A stretch of DNA of 64,000 nt from Phycisphaerales bacterium (GTDB lineage Bacteria; Planctomycetota; Phycisphaerae; Tepidisphaerales; Tepidisphaeraceae). The stretch spans positions 19,850 through 83,849 of the forward strand of contig JAQGHM010000127.1 in the NCBI GenBank assembly GCA_028291615.1, given 5' to 3'. The notes under the pieces are model-generated. The model was not told where the DNA came from, searched no databases, and saw nothing but the letters and a program-made list of their open reading frames with translations. Below, piece after piece: positions 16,209-23,922 of the stretch (the first letter of the stretch is position 1; each line of letters starts with the position of its first letter). The position numbers and the translations under genes are program-made.

Positions 16209-16997
16209 TTATTCAAACAAGGCCGCAGGAATTGCCTGCTCGGCGCGGTTGGGTGGGGCAATCAACCATAGGGGCTGGCTGATGTCTGGGGCTTTATGGG
16301 CGGGTAACAGGATCTTGATGACGCGGACTTGCTGGCCGACATGGACGGCGCAGCGCAGGAGGCGCGAGAATGGGGCGGCGGCGGAATGATGCACGCCGAC
16401 GACTTCGGCAAGGACGGGCTCGCCGTCGCGGTAAATGGCCAGGACCTGGCGGCGGCGGATCAGGGCGAGGGCGAAGAGGACGACGGCGAAGGGGAGCAGG
16501 ATCATGGCGGAGAGCATCTCGTGGATGAGCGAGGCGGGCTGGGTGCGGGCGGTCCAGCGGGCGGGGTTCTTGGGGTCGATGAAGATGGGGACCGTGGAGC
16601 GGGTGACGATTTGATCGGTGCGGCCGTCGAGGACGCTGAAGGAGCGATAGGTCTGGCCTTTGTAGGTGTACTGGATATCGACGGGGTCTGTGGCGCTGAC
16701 GACTTTGCCTCTGGGGGCGTCCAGGCCGGGGGCCCAGCCCATGATCTCGGCTTGGATCTTCTCGCCGTGCTGGATCAGGCCGGTTTCTCCGGACCAGGAA
16801 TAATAACGGGAGAGGGCGTAGTAGGCGGCGATGGCGGTCATGGCGAAGGCGAGGAGCCACCAGATGCGGACGTGGCGCTCGGTCCAGGATCGGCGGCGGA
16901 CGGCGGGGGTTAACTCGCGCGGGGCGGGGGGTGGGGCAGGAGGGAGAGGATCGGCATGAGCCGCGGCAGGATCCTGGGGCTCGGGGAAACTACTCAT
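16209..16997 (-). CDS. DUF3592-like membrane protein in the rod-shape cluster
   Basis: A 262-residue protein with a proline-rich cytoplasmic N-terminus (1-40), a membrane segment at about 47-66, an extracytoplasmic beta-rich stretch about 70-155, a second membrane segment at about 160-183 and a C-terminal domain. The middle, with YTYKGQTYRSFSV and FIDPKNPARW, resembles DUF3592 proteins. Function unknown. Its place between the PBP2 and rodA genes, 35 bases after the former, suggests it belongs to the elongation machinery, but this is only context. Confidence 0.65.
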   Translation of the reverse strand: MSSFPEPQDPAAAHADPLPPAPPPAPRELTPAVRRRSWTERHVRIWWLLAFAMTAIAAYYALSRYYSWSGETGLIQHGEKIQAEIMGWAPGLDAPRGKVVSATDPVDIQYTYKGQTYRSFSVLDGRTDQIVTRSTVPIFIDPKNPARWTARTQPASLIHEMLSAMILLPFAVVLFALALIRRRQVLAIYRDGEPVLAEVVGVHHSAAAPFSRLLRCAVHVGQQVRVIKILLPAHKAPDISQPLWLIAPPNRAEQAIPAALFE

Positions 16998-17032
16998 TCC
17001 ACTCCAAACGGATGCGCCTCGCGAGGGCGGGT

Positions 17033-19324
17033 TTATTTTGCCGCGGAGGTGGAAAGGTAGCCGTGTTCGACGCAGGCTTCAAGGATGGCGGAGGCGACGG
17101 GGCCGGCGTCTTTGCCGCCCGCGCCGCCGTACTCGACGAGGACGGCGAAGGCGAGGGTGGGGTTGTGGGCGGGTGCGAAGCCGATGAACCATGCGTGGCC
17201 GAGGTCGGTGCCGGAGTTTCCGCTGCCGCGATACCAGGGCATGTCGGGGTTGGGGGCTTCGGGGGTGCTGGGCTCGAAATAATCTCGCGCCCACTTGTTA
17301 TCTTCGGTCTTGTAGGGCTGTCCCTTGTCGTCGAGTTTGCGGATGGTGAAGCGGGCGGCCTGGGCGGTGCCGGTCTTACCGGCGACCTGCAGGCCGGCGG
17401 GGACCCTGATCTTACCGGTGCCGGCGGGGCCGGTGACGACGTTGATCATGCCTTCGACGGCTTCGTCGAGGGCCTGTGGGTGGAGGTGGAGATCACGGCG
17501 CTCGACGTCGGGGGATTCGGTGGCGAGGAGGTGGGGGCGGACCCAGACGCCGCGGCGGGCGATGGTAGCGGCGACGTTGGCCATTTGGAGCGGGGTCGCG
17601 AGCACCTGGGCCTGACCGATGCCACTGAACCAGGTCGTGGAGCGCGCGTACTGTACGGGCACATCGCCGGGGACGCGGCCTTCGCGTTCAGCGATGCCGA
17701 TGCCGGTGATTCGCCCGAGGCCGAACTCGTGCATCCAGTGGTTGAGGCCGTCGATCTTGAGGCGGTCGGCCATGGTTTCGAAGAAGACGTTGCAGGAGCG
17801 TTCGAGGGCGTCGGCGAAGGTGAGGAAGCCGGTGGGGTGTGCGGCGCTGGATGGGATCGGATGGTGGGCGACGCCGGCCTCGCCGAGGATTTTGCCGAAC
17901 TTGGAGGCGACCCAGCAGCGGCCCTCGCGGCGGACGCGGCCGTCGATGACGAGGTATCCGGTGCACTCGACGGTGTCGTCGGGTCGGGCGAGGCCGGCGG
18001 TGATGGCGGAGAGGCCAACGAGCGGCTTGACCGTTGAGCCGGGCTCGAGGGTGGATTGGGTGGCGCGGTTGAGCAGAGGTTGGTTCTTAGCGTCGCGGAG
18101 GAGTTGGGCGTAGATCGAGTCGAACTGGTTGAGGTCGTAGGTGGGGTAGGAGACCATGGCGCGGACCTGGCCGGTGGCGACGTCGATGACGACGGCTGCG
18201 CCGTGCATCTCGTGGATCTTCATCTGCTGGACGCGGAGGTCATGGCCGGGGTTGGTCTTGTCGCCGGTCTCCTCGTAGCGCATGAAGGCTTCCTGGATGC
18301 GCATCTGGAGGTCCATGTCGAGCGTGATGGTGAGGTCGTCGCCGGGCTTGGCTGGGGTGGACTCGCGGACGGCGTCGCTGCCGACCTGTCGGATCTGCGT
18401 GCCGCGCGAGCCGCGGAGCATGCGCTCGCCGAGGCGCTCGATGCCACTGCGGCCGATGTAGTCGTTGTAGAAATATTTTTTCGATTCGTCCTTGTCGAGG
18501 TTGGGGTCCTTCTCGAGGTCCTCGCGCATGACGGGGGAGAGTTGGCCGATGACGTGGCAGGCGACGTCCTGGAAGGGGTAGTTTCTGCGGATTCCCTTTT
18601 TCAGCTCTAGGCCGGGGCAGCGTTCGCGCAGCTTGTCGAGGGCGACGTAGGTGTCGTTGTCGATCGCGTGGAGGATGGCGTGGGTTTCGGTTTGCTCGGC
18701 GACGAGGACGTTGAAGCTGTCGACCTGGGGGCCGGTGGTTTGCGTGTCATCGACCAGCCACTTGTACCAGGCGGGGGAGGGTTCGCGTTTCTCGTTGTCG
18801 TGGCGCGCCTTGGCGGCCTCGTATTTTTTGTAGGAGATGTAGCGCTGGCGCATGCGGACGCGGCGCTTGATCGATTCCTTGACCTGCTCGATGTCGTCGA
18901 GCTTTTGATTGGAGACGCGGGCCATCGCGGTCCACATGAATTGCAGATCGGCTTTGACGCGCTCGATCTCGCCGTCGATGAGGCGGGCGCGATCGTTGCG
19001 GTCGCCCTTGAGGATTCCGCGATCAACGAGGCGTTTGCGGGCCTGGATGGCGAGCCACTCCTGGCTCTCCTTGGCGTCGGGGTCGATGGCGCGGTAGTCG
19101 ACGGCGGCGTCGATGCAGGGGGCGTCTTCGGCGACGACGCGGCCTTTGAAATCCAAGATGCGGCCGCGAAAGGTTTCGAGGTAGGAGGGGCGGCGGCCGG
19201 CGTCGGCGGCCTTGCGGTCATAGTCGGAGCCTTGCACGATCTGCAGCCAGCCGGCGCGCATGATGAGCATGAGGGTGAAGCCGGCCAGGATGCCCAGGAG
19301 GATCTTGATTCGCCGTTCGAACAT
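17033..19324 (-). CDS. mrdA: Penicillin-binding protein 2 (elongasome transpeptidase)
   Basis: A class B PBP that cross-links side-wall peptidoglycan as partner of RodA. It has one N-terminal membrane anchor (about 5-27), then a dimerisation/pedestal region, and a C-terminal transpeptidase domain with the catalytic serine in GSTVKP (S430), the ERSCN segment (SxN motif) and KTGT (K650). At 763 residues it is about 130 longer than E. coli PBP2. The extra length is mainly a highly charged, helical stretch at about residues 65-200 in the pedestal. Gene order mreD-PBP2-rodA supports the MrdA assignment. Confidence 0.92.
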   Translation of the reverse strand: MFERRIKILLGILAGFTLMLIMRAGWLQIVQGSDYDRKAADAGRRPSYLETFRGRILDFKGRVVAEDAPCIDAAVDYRAIDPDAKESQEWLAIQARKRLVDRGILKGDRNDRARLIDGEIERVKADLQFMWTAMARVSNQKLDDIEQVKESIKRRVRMRQRYISYKKYEAAKARHDNEKREPSPAWYKWLVDDTQTTGPQVDSFNVLVAEQTETHAILHAIDNDTYVALDKLRERCPGLELKKGIRRNYPFQDVACHVIGQLSPVMREDLEKDPNLDKDESKKYFYNDYIGRSGIERLGERMLRGSRGTQIRQVGSDAVRESTPAKPGDDLTITLDMDLQMRIQEAFMRYEETGDKTNPGHDLRVQQMKIHEMHGAAVVIDVATGQVRAMVSYPTYDLNQFDSIYAQLLRDAKNQPLLNRATQSTLEPGSTVKPLVGLSAITAGLARPDDTVECTGYLVIDGRVRREGRCWVASKFGKILGEAGVAHHPIPSSAAHPTGFLTFADALERSCNVFFETMADRLKIDGLNHWMHEFGLGRITGIGIAEREGRVPGDVPVQYARSTTWFSGIGQAQVLATPLQMANVAATIARRGVWVRPHLLATESPDVERRDLHLHPQALDEAVEGMINVVTGPAGTGKIRVPAGLQVAGKTGTAQAARFTIRKLDDKGQPYKTEDNKWARDYFEPSTPEAPNPDMPWYRGSGNSGTDLGHAWFIGFAPAHNPTLAFAVLVEYGGAGGKDAGPVASAILEACVEHGYLSTSAAK

Positions 19325-19345
19325 CGGGCACCATCCCTGGTGAAG

Positions 19346-19858
19346 TTACTGCGCGCCGCCGCGGCGGCGGAAGCCGAAGGTGGTTTTCATGCGCTGGAGT
19401 ATTCCGAGCACGATCGGGGCGAGGACTGCGGTGTAGAGCGCGCCGGCGAAGAGGCTGACGGCACCCCCCTGCCCGGCGCCTTTGCCGTGGAGCAAGGGAT
19501 AAACCCACTCGTGAAACGTTAATACCACGCCGCACAAAATCCCGCCCAAGAGGGCGAGGGAAAAATGCGTGAGCGGGTGGTCGCGATAGACCACCTCCTG
19601 CATCGAGACGACGAACATCGCGACCAGTCCGTAGGCAACGGCCCAGGTGCCGATGGGGTGGAGCGTGAGCATGTCCTGCATGAGGCCGAGGAGAAATGCG
19701 CCCAGGAGGGCCTGCTCGCGCGGGGCGTTGACGGCGAGGAAGATGACGACGAGGAGGATCAGATTGGGGGCTGCACCGCCGATCTCGACGTAACCGCTGA
19801 GCGCGAGTTGAACGCCGAGGGCGAGGTAGGCGAGGATGAGGTAGGCGAGCCAGCGCAT
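19346..19858 (-). CDS. mreD: Rod shape-determining membrane protein MreD
   Basis: A 170-residue, very hydrophobic protein with about five or six membrane segments, as expected for MreD, a membrane component of the MreBCD complex. Sequence similarity in this family is low, so the call leans on length, hydropathy and its position directly between mreC and the PBP2 gene. The basic C-terminus (KTTFGFRRRGG) would face the cytoplasm. Confidence 0.85.
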   Translation of the reverse strand: MRWLAYLILAYLALGVQLALSGYVEIGGAAPNLILLVVIFLAVNAPREQALLGAFLLGLMQDMLTLHPIGTWAVAYGLVAMFVVSMQEVVYRDHPLTHFSLALLGGILCGVVLTFHEWVYPLLHGKGAGQGGAVSLFAGALYTAVLAPIVLGILQRMKTTFGFRRRGGAQ

Positions 19859-19860
19859 GG

Positions 19861-19897
19861 TTGGGGAGTTGGGAGTTGCTAGTTGTTAGTTGCCAGT
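19861..19897. repeat. Word-like tandem repeat spanning the mreC stop codon
   Basis: Irregular copies of the word AGTTG/CTAGTTG (GGAGTTGCTAGTTGTTAGTTGCCAG). It covers the mreC stop codon and the short gap to mreD, so the last residues of MreC (TGN) are repeat-encoded. Confidence 0.55.
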
Positions 19898-20725
19898 TTT
19901 CCTCATCAGCAACACTTCTTTTAGGGTTCGCAGGTCGGTTCTGGGTTTTACGATGATTTCGGCGAAGAGGGGTTTGGAGGTCATGGCGCGGATGCTGTCG
20001 ATCTGGCCGATCTGTCGTTCCTGCATGATGGGCGGATAGTCGGTGGTGTCGGCGACGACGACCCAGTCGCCGGCGCGCAGGCCTTTGGCGTCTTCGTTGG
20101 TCAGGTTGTCGATGCGCATCTGGCCGTTGCCGATGCCGCGGACGGAGGGCTTGGGCGTGGCGAGGGATTGCCACTGGCCGTTTTCCCAACGGCCGAAATG
20201 GCCGGTGACGGTGAAGTCCTTGTCGGTGATGAGGCGCACGCGACGCCCGTCGGCCATGCGACCGACCAAGCCATCGGCGCCCATGACTGGCGAGCCGGGG
20301 GAGACGTCCACGCCTGAAGAGGGGAGGATGGTCAGCGACTCGCGGCCGGGGGAGGCGTCGCCGGCGATGACGGAGACGGGCTTGAAGTATTCGAGGAGTT
20401 TGCCCAGGTGCTTGCGTTCGGATTCGACGAGTTGGAGGTCTTCGAGCTGGCGGGTGAGGAAGACGATCTGCTGGCGGAGGTCGGAGTTTTCGGCGGCTAA
20501 TTCTGGGTCTTTACGGACGGTGGTTTCGCCGGGCGGGAATTCTTTGTGGCCGTATTTGGAACGGAGCATCGAGGCGATGACGCGGACGGGCTTGATGATG
20601 GGATAGAGGAGGAGTTCCTCCTTGCCTTTGGCGCGGCCGGTGACTGCTGGCGAGATGAAGAGGGAGCCGACGAGCCCCAGGAGCATCATGGCGACGAAGA
20701 GTTGATTGAACCGAGTCTTCGACAT
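19886..20725 (-). CDS. mreC: Rod shape-determining protein MreC
   Basis: A 279-residue bitopic protein: one N-terminal membrane segment (about 9-27), a coiled-coil heptad region (about 75-110, ENSDLRQQIVFLTRQLEDLQ) and a C-terminal double beta-barrel typical of MreC, which binds PBP2 and stimulates the elongasome. The region SSGVDVSPGSPVMGADGLVGRM is the family signature. It is flanked on both sides by short word-like tandem repeats. Confidence 0.92.
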   Translation of the reverse strand: MSKTRFNQLFVAMMLLGLVGSLFISPAVTGRAKGKEELLLYPIIKPVRVIASMLRSKYGHKEFPPGETTVRKDPELAAENSDLRQQIVFLTRQLEDLQLVESERKHLGKLLEYFKPVSVIAGDASPGRESLTILPSSGVDVSPGSPVMGADGLVGRMADGRRVRLITDKDFTVTGHFGRWENGQWQSLATPKPSVRGIGNGQMRIDNLTNEDAKGLRAGDWVVVADTTDYPPIMQERQIGQIDSIRAMTSKPLFAEIIVKPRTDLRTLKEVLLMRKTGN

Positions 20726-20732
20726 CCGTGTC

Positions 20733-20829
20733 TCGAAACAGTAGGCGGTAGGCAGAAGGCAGTAGGCAGAAGGCAGTAGGCAGAAAAGAGCGGAGGCGAT
20801 CGGGCGTTTACTGGCTACTGCCTACTTCT
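20733..20829. repeat. Word-like tandem repeats filling the mreB-mreC gap
   Basis: Six or so copies of the word CAGTAGGCAGAAGG/AGTAGGCGGTAGG in tandem from 20739 to 20785, followed by an inverted partial copy, CTGGCTACTGCCTACTTC (20811-20828). AGTAGGCAG and CTGCCTACT can pair, so the whole 106-base spacer may fold into a hairpin in the mreBC transcript. Confidence 0.7.
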
Positions 20830-20831
20830 CG

Positions 20832-21887
20832 TCACATCCCGTCGGCGTCGCTTTCCATGGTGTCTTTCCAGAGTTCCAGGTTCTCCAGGTAGACGCTGGT
20901 GCCCCTGGCGACGCAGGTTAGCGGATCCTCCGCTAGTTTTACGTCGAGGCCTGTGGCGTTTGAGATTACCGTGGTCAGGCCGCGAAGCAAGCTAGAACCG
21001 CCGGCCATCGTGATGCCGTTATCGACGAGGTCGGCGGCGAGTTCGGGGGCGGCTTGTTCGAGGGTTTGGGTGACCGCCTGGACGATCTGGGTGACGGGCT
21101 CCTGGAGGGCCTCGCGGATTTCCTCGGCGGTGACGATCGTCTTGCGGGGGAGGCCGGAGATCATGTCGCGGCCGCGGACTTCCATGCTGGGCTCGTCATC
21201 GCCCCAGGGGGCGGCCGAGCCGATTTCGATTTTGATTCGCTCGGCCATTTGCTCGCCGATGGCCATATTGTAAGTCTTACGCATGTGGCCGACGATCGCC
21301 TCGTCGAAGTCGTCGCCGGCGACGCGTTCGCTGCGGCAGACGGAGATGTCGGCGAGGGAGATGATGGCGACCTCGGTGGTGCCGCCACCGATGTCGACGA
21401 TCATGGACGCGGTGGGTTCGGTGACGGGGAGTCCGGCGCCGATGGCGGCGGCCATGGGTTCTTCGACGAGGAAGACGCGGCGTGCGCCGGCGCGCTCGGC
21501 GCTGTCGAGGACGGCGCGTTTTTCAACGGCGGTAATGCCGGAGGGGATTGCGATAACGACGCGGGGGCCGATGAAATGCTTGCGGCCGTGGACGCGGCGG
21601 ATGAAGTAGCTGAGCATCGCCTCGGTGATCTCGAAGTCGGAGATCACGCCGTCCTTGAGGGGGCGGATGGCGGTGATGCTGCCGGGGGTTTTGCCGAGCA
21701 TCTCCTTGGCGACGAGGCCGACGGCGTTGCCGTTTTGGAGGACGCGGTTGGTCCCCTTCTTGACGGCCACGACGGAGGGTTCGTTTAGGACGATGCCCTG
21801 TCCCTTGACGCATACCAGGGTGTTACAGGTCCCCAGATCGATCCCCATGTCGATGCTGAACAGGCCCATTAGGCGGTCAAAGATCAC
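20832..21887 (-). CDS. mreB: Actin-like cell-shape protein MreB
   Basis: A 351-residue actin homologue that organises side-wall synthesis. The nucleotide-binding PHOSPHATE 1 motif is DLGTCNTLVC, phosphate 2 is VDIGGGTTEVAI and the adenosine motif is MAGGSSLLRG; IRPLKDGVISDFE is also diagnostic. I place the start at GTG 21887 because AGGAG lies eight bases upstream; this gives MIFDRLMGLFSIDMGIDLG. The ATG at 21869 is the alternative with no visible ribosome binding site. It is the first gene of the rod cluster. Confidence 0.93.
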   Translation of the reverse strand: MIFDRLMGLFSIDMGIDLGTCNTLVCVKGQGIVLNEPSVVAVKKGTNRVLQNGNAVGLVAKEMLGKTPGSITAIRPLKDGVISDFEITEAMLSYFIRRVHGRKHFIGPRVVIAIPSGITAVEKRAVLDSAERAGARRVFLVEEPMAAAIGAGLPVTEPTASMIVDIGGGTTEVAIISLADISVCRSERVAGDDFDEAIVGHMRKTYNMAIGEQMAERIKIEIGSAAPWGDDEPSMEVRGRDMISGLPRKTIVTAEEIREALQEPVTQIVQAVTQTLEQAAPELAADLVDNGITMAGGSSLLRGLTTVISNATGLDVKLAEDPLTCVARGTSVYLENLELWKDTMESDADGM

Positions 21888-22221
21888 GTGACGACTCCTG
21901 AAAACGCTCGAAAACAGCGGGATGTGCGCAACAATCACGCACTAAGACAGGGTATCGACCAAAAAAGGGGACAACACTAGAAGAGGGCGAGACGAAAAGG
22001 AGCGGACACAATCAGGCGGCACCGGCAGAATCTGCGCGACGTGCGGCCTTCGGGTGTCCGGGCCGTTCTTCCAGAACCCCGTTCTCGGATTCAGTTCCAC
22101 ACTCCGGTGGGACCGACGGCAAATCCAAAAACACTGCCCGGTACGCCGCAGTAGGGTACAGGCTGATCCATTTCACTGCAAATGAGTTGCCTAATCCCCC
22201 TGAACTTCCCAAGCGGCACAT
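21888..22221. other. Region upstream of mreB
   Basis: A 334-base spacer that should contain the mreB operon promoter. A 69-codon frame at 22012-22221 begins directly after the stop of the upstream gene, but its composition and lack of a ribosome binding site argue against a gene. I see no clear hairpin terminator. Confidence 0.45.
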
Positions 22222-22770
22222 TTAAGCGAGATTGACGGGAAGCTCGGTTTTCTGAAGGGTGAAAGAGCCTTTGAAGGCCCCACGGCGGGTGTAGGACTGG
22301 AGGAGGCCTTGGAATTCGGGGGTCTCGCGGTTGGTGGTAACCAGGGTCCCGGAGAATTTAACGACCAGCTTGGGGGAGACGACGAAGAGGGCGAATTGGC
22401 CGGTGGCGCTGGTGTAGGTCAGTTGGGCAGAGCCTTGGAATGGAATTGCGCCGGTAAAAGAGGCTTTTGCGAATAGTTCGCCGGTTCGGGACTGGGAAAC
22501 CGTGACCTCAAGGGAATCGGTAGACCAGTTGCCCAGAAGGAGCGGGACGAGGGCGACGAGCGGTTGCGCGCCGGCTGCGGCACGATGGTGGCGATGTTTT
22601 GGGACGGTAGCCGGGGGTGTGGGAGTCGGGGGTGGCGGCGGCGGGGGTTGGGTTTGACCAGGCGTGGACGGCCTGCCCGGGGGGAGGCAGAGGCCGCCTG
22701 AAGTGAGAACTGTGGACATCAGTTGTCGCGATTCCAAGCCTTCCATCAATGCGAGACCGTTACAACCCAT
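22222..22770 (-). CDS. Exported protein with planctomycete LESRQL signature
   Basis: A 182-residue protein starting MGCNGLALMEGLESRQLMS; the LESRQLMS stretch corresponds to the LEPRLLLS-type N-terminal signature found on many planctomycete extracellular proteins, where it precedes the mature part. Next comes a linker of prolines and threonines (about 33-58), a basic HRHHR patch and a beta-rich C-terminal domain of about 110 residues (GELFAKASFTGAIPFQG). I do not recognise the C-terminal domain; it may be a small beta-barrel. GAGGAG precedes the ATG at nine bases. Confidence 0.65.
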   Translation of the reverse strand: MGCNGLALMEGLESRQLMSTVLTSGGLCLPPGRPSTPGQTQPPPPPPPTPTPPATVPKHRHHRAAAGAQPLVALVPLLLGNWSTDSLEVTVSQSRTGELFAKASFTGAIPFQGSAQLTYTSATGQFALFVVSPKLVVKFSGTLVTTNRETPEFQGLLQSYTRRGAFKGSFTLQKTELPVNLA

Positions 22771-22962
22771 TCTGGCGCGCTCCTCTCCACTTCAATCTGG
22801 CGTCCCTTCATTCATAGGGTCGGTCAATCCCATATCCGACGTTATCAACCGTCCGCCCAGCACTCCCAGACGCAATAATCGTAAAAGGGCGGGAGTTATG
22901 AGGGGTCATTTCCGGCAAAAAGCGATTGAGGCGTGGCGCGCTTGCGGTAGAGTAGCGGCATC

Positions 22963-23778
22963 ATGTCGCACTCACGCCCCTTGCGTCTGCGGGACGTCCG
23001 CAATGTCTTTCGGTTGATCGGCGAAGTCCGGGAACTGGGGGAGGACCCCAAGATCTGGCGGCCTCACATGGTGAGGCGTTTGCGGAAGCTTTTCTCGGCG
23101 GAGATTGTGGTTTCGTCGGAAGTGCATGCGCAGACGACGCGCGTGCCGGGGAAGCTGCGGATCATCGACATCGGATGGAGCTGCGACAGCGAGGGGAACC
23201 TGTGGGATATTCACAGCGAGCGGGATGACGAGACTCTTGAGGCGTGGCGGCTGGCGGCGGGGCAGGTGCCTGAAGCGCCGGAGGACGCGGAGGTGGAGAT
23301 CCCGGTGCGGCCGATTCAACCGGTTTATGGGGGGCGGTCGTTTGTGCTTTCGCAGTATTGCCTGCCGCACATTAATGCGGTGGATCAGCTTGGGTTGCAC
23401 CGGTCGTTTGGGGACGAGCATTTCAGCGCGGGGGAGCATCGGTTGATCCGGTTGTTCCACGTGGAGCTGGGGCGGCTTTGGAAGAAGGATGCGCTGCGCA
23501 AGGTGACGAATCCGACGCAGGATCTGCCGCCGCGGTTGTCGCAGACGTTGAGCGAGCTGCTGGCGGGGCGGAGCGAGAAGGAAGTGGCGGCGCGGCTGGA
23601 CCTGTCGCGGCATACGATTCACAATTACGTGAAGGCGCTGCACCAGCGGTTTGAGGTTTCGAGCCGTGGCGAGTTGCTGGCGAAGGCGGGGGCGGCGAAT
23701 AAGCCGGACTTTACGCCTAAGCTGAGTATTACGCTTCCGCGCGGGGATGAGGCGCTGGTGCGGCGGGACGACGATTGA
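22963..23778 (+). CDS. LuxR-type helix-turn-helix regulator
   Basis: A 271-residue regulator. The C-terminal LuxR/GerE HTH is at about residues 185-245: LSQTLSELLAGRSEKEVAAR then LDLSRHTIHNYVKALHQRF. The N-terminal 170 residues look like a GAF/PAS-type sensor fold of unknown ligand. Such orphan regulators are frequent in planctomycetes. It is divergent from the LESRQL protein, 192 bases away, which makes that gene a candidate target. It ends in a bidirectional terminator-like hairpin. Confidence 0.75.
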   Translation: MSHSRPLRLRDVRNVFRLIGEVRELGEDPKIWRPHMVRRLRKLFSAEIVVSSEVHAQTTRVPGKLRIIDIGWSCDSEGNLWDIHSERDDETLEAWRLAAGQVPEAPEDAEVEIPVRPIQPVYGGRSFVLSQYCLPHINAVDQLGLHRSFGDEHFSAGEHRLIRLFHVELGRLWKKDALRKVTNPTQDLPPRLSQTLSELLAGRSEKEVAARLDLSRHTIHNYVKALHQRFEVSSRGELLAKAGAANKPDFTPKLSITLPRGDEALVRRDDD

Positions 23779-23792
23779 TGCACAAAAGAAAA

Positions 23793-23822
23793 ACGTCCCG
23801 CGCCACCCACTGCGCGAGACGT
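23793..23822. terminator. Bidirectional terminator-like hairpin between convergent genes
   Basis: Arms ACGTCcCGCG (23793-23802) and CGCGaGACGT (23813-23822) around a ten-base loop, with AAAAA just before and GGTTTTCG just after, so either transcript gains a short U-run. It separates the LuxR-type gene from the convergent gene ending at 23923. Confidence 0.6.
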
Positions 23823-23922
23823 CTTGAGGTTTTCGTTTCACGCTGACGACTTACTCGTCTGGCGGAGCAGAGTTTTATGCGAGGGGCAAAACTCGAACAA
23901 TTGCCCTGAATGGGGCATCTGT

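Noticed and set aside
22012..22221. 69-codon frame directly after the LESRQL gene
   Set aside because: No ribosome binding site, no motif and composition like spacer DNA. The adjacency of stop and start looks accidental.
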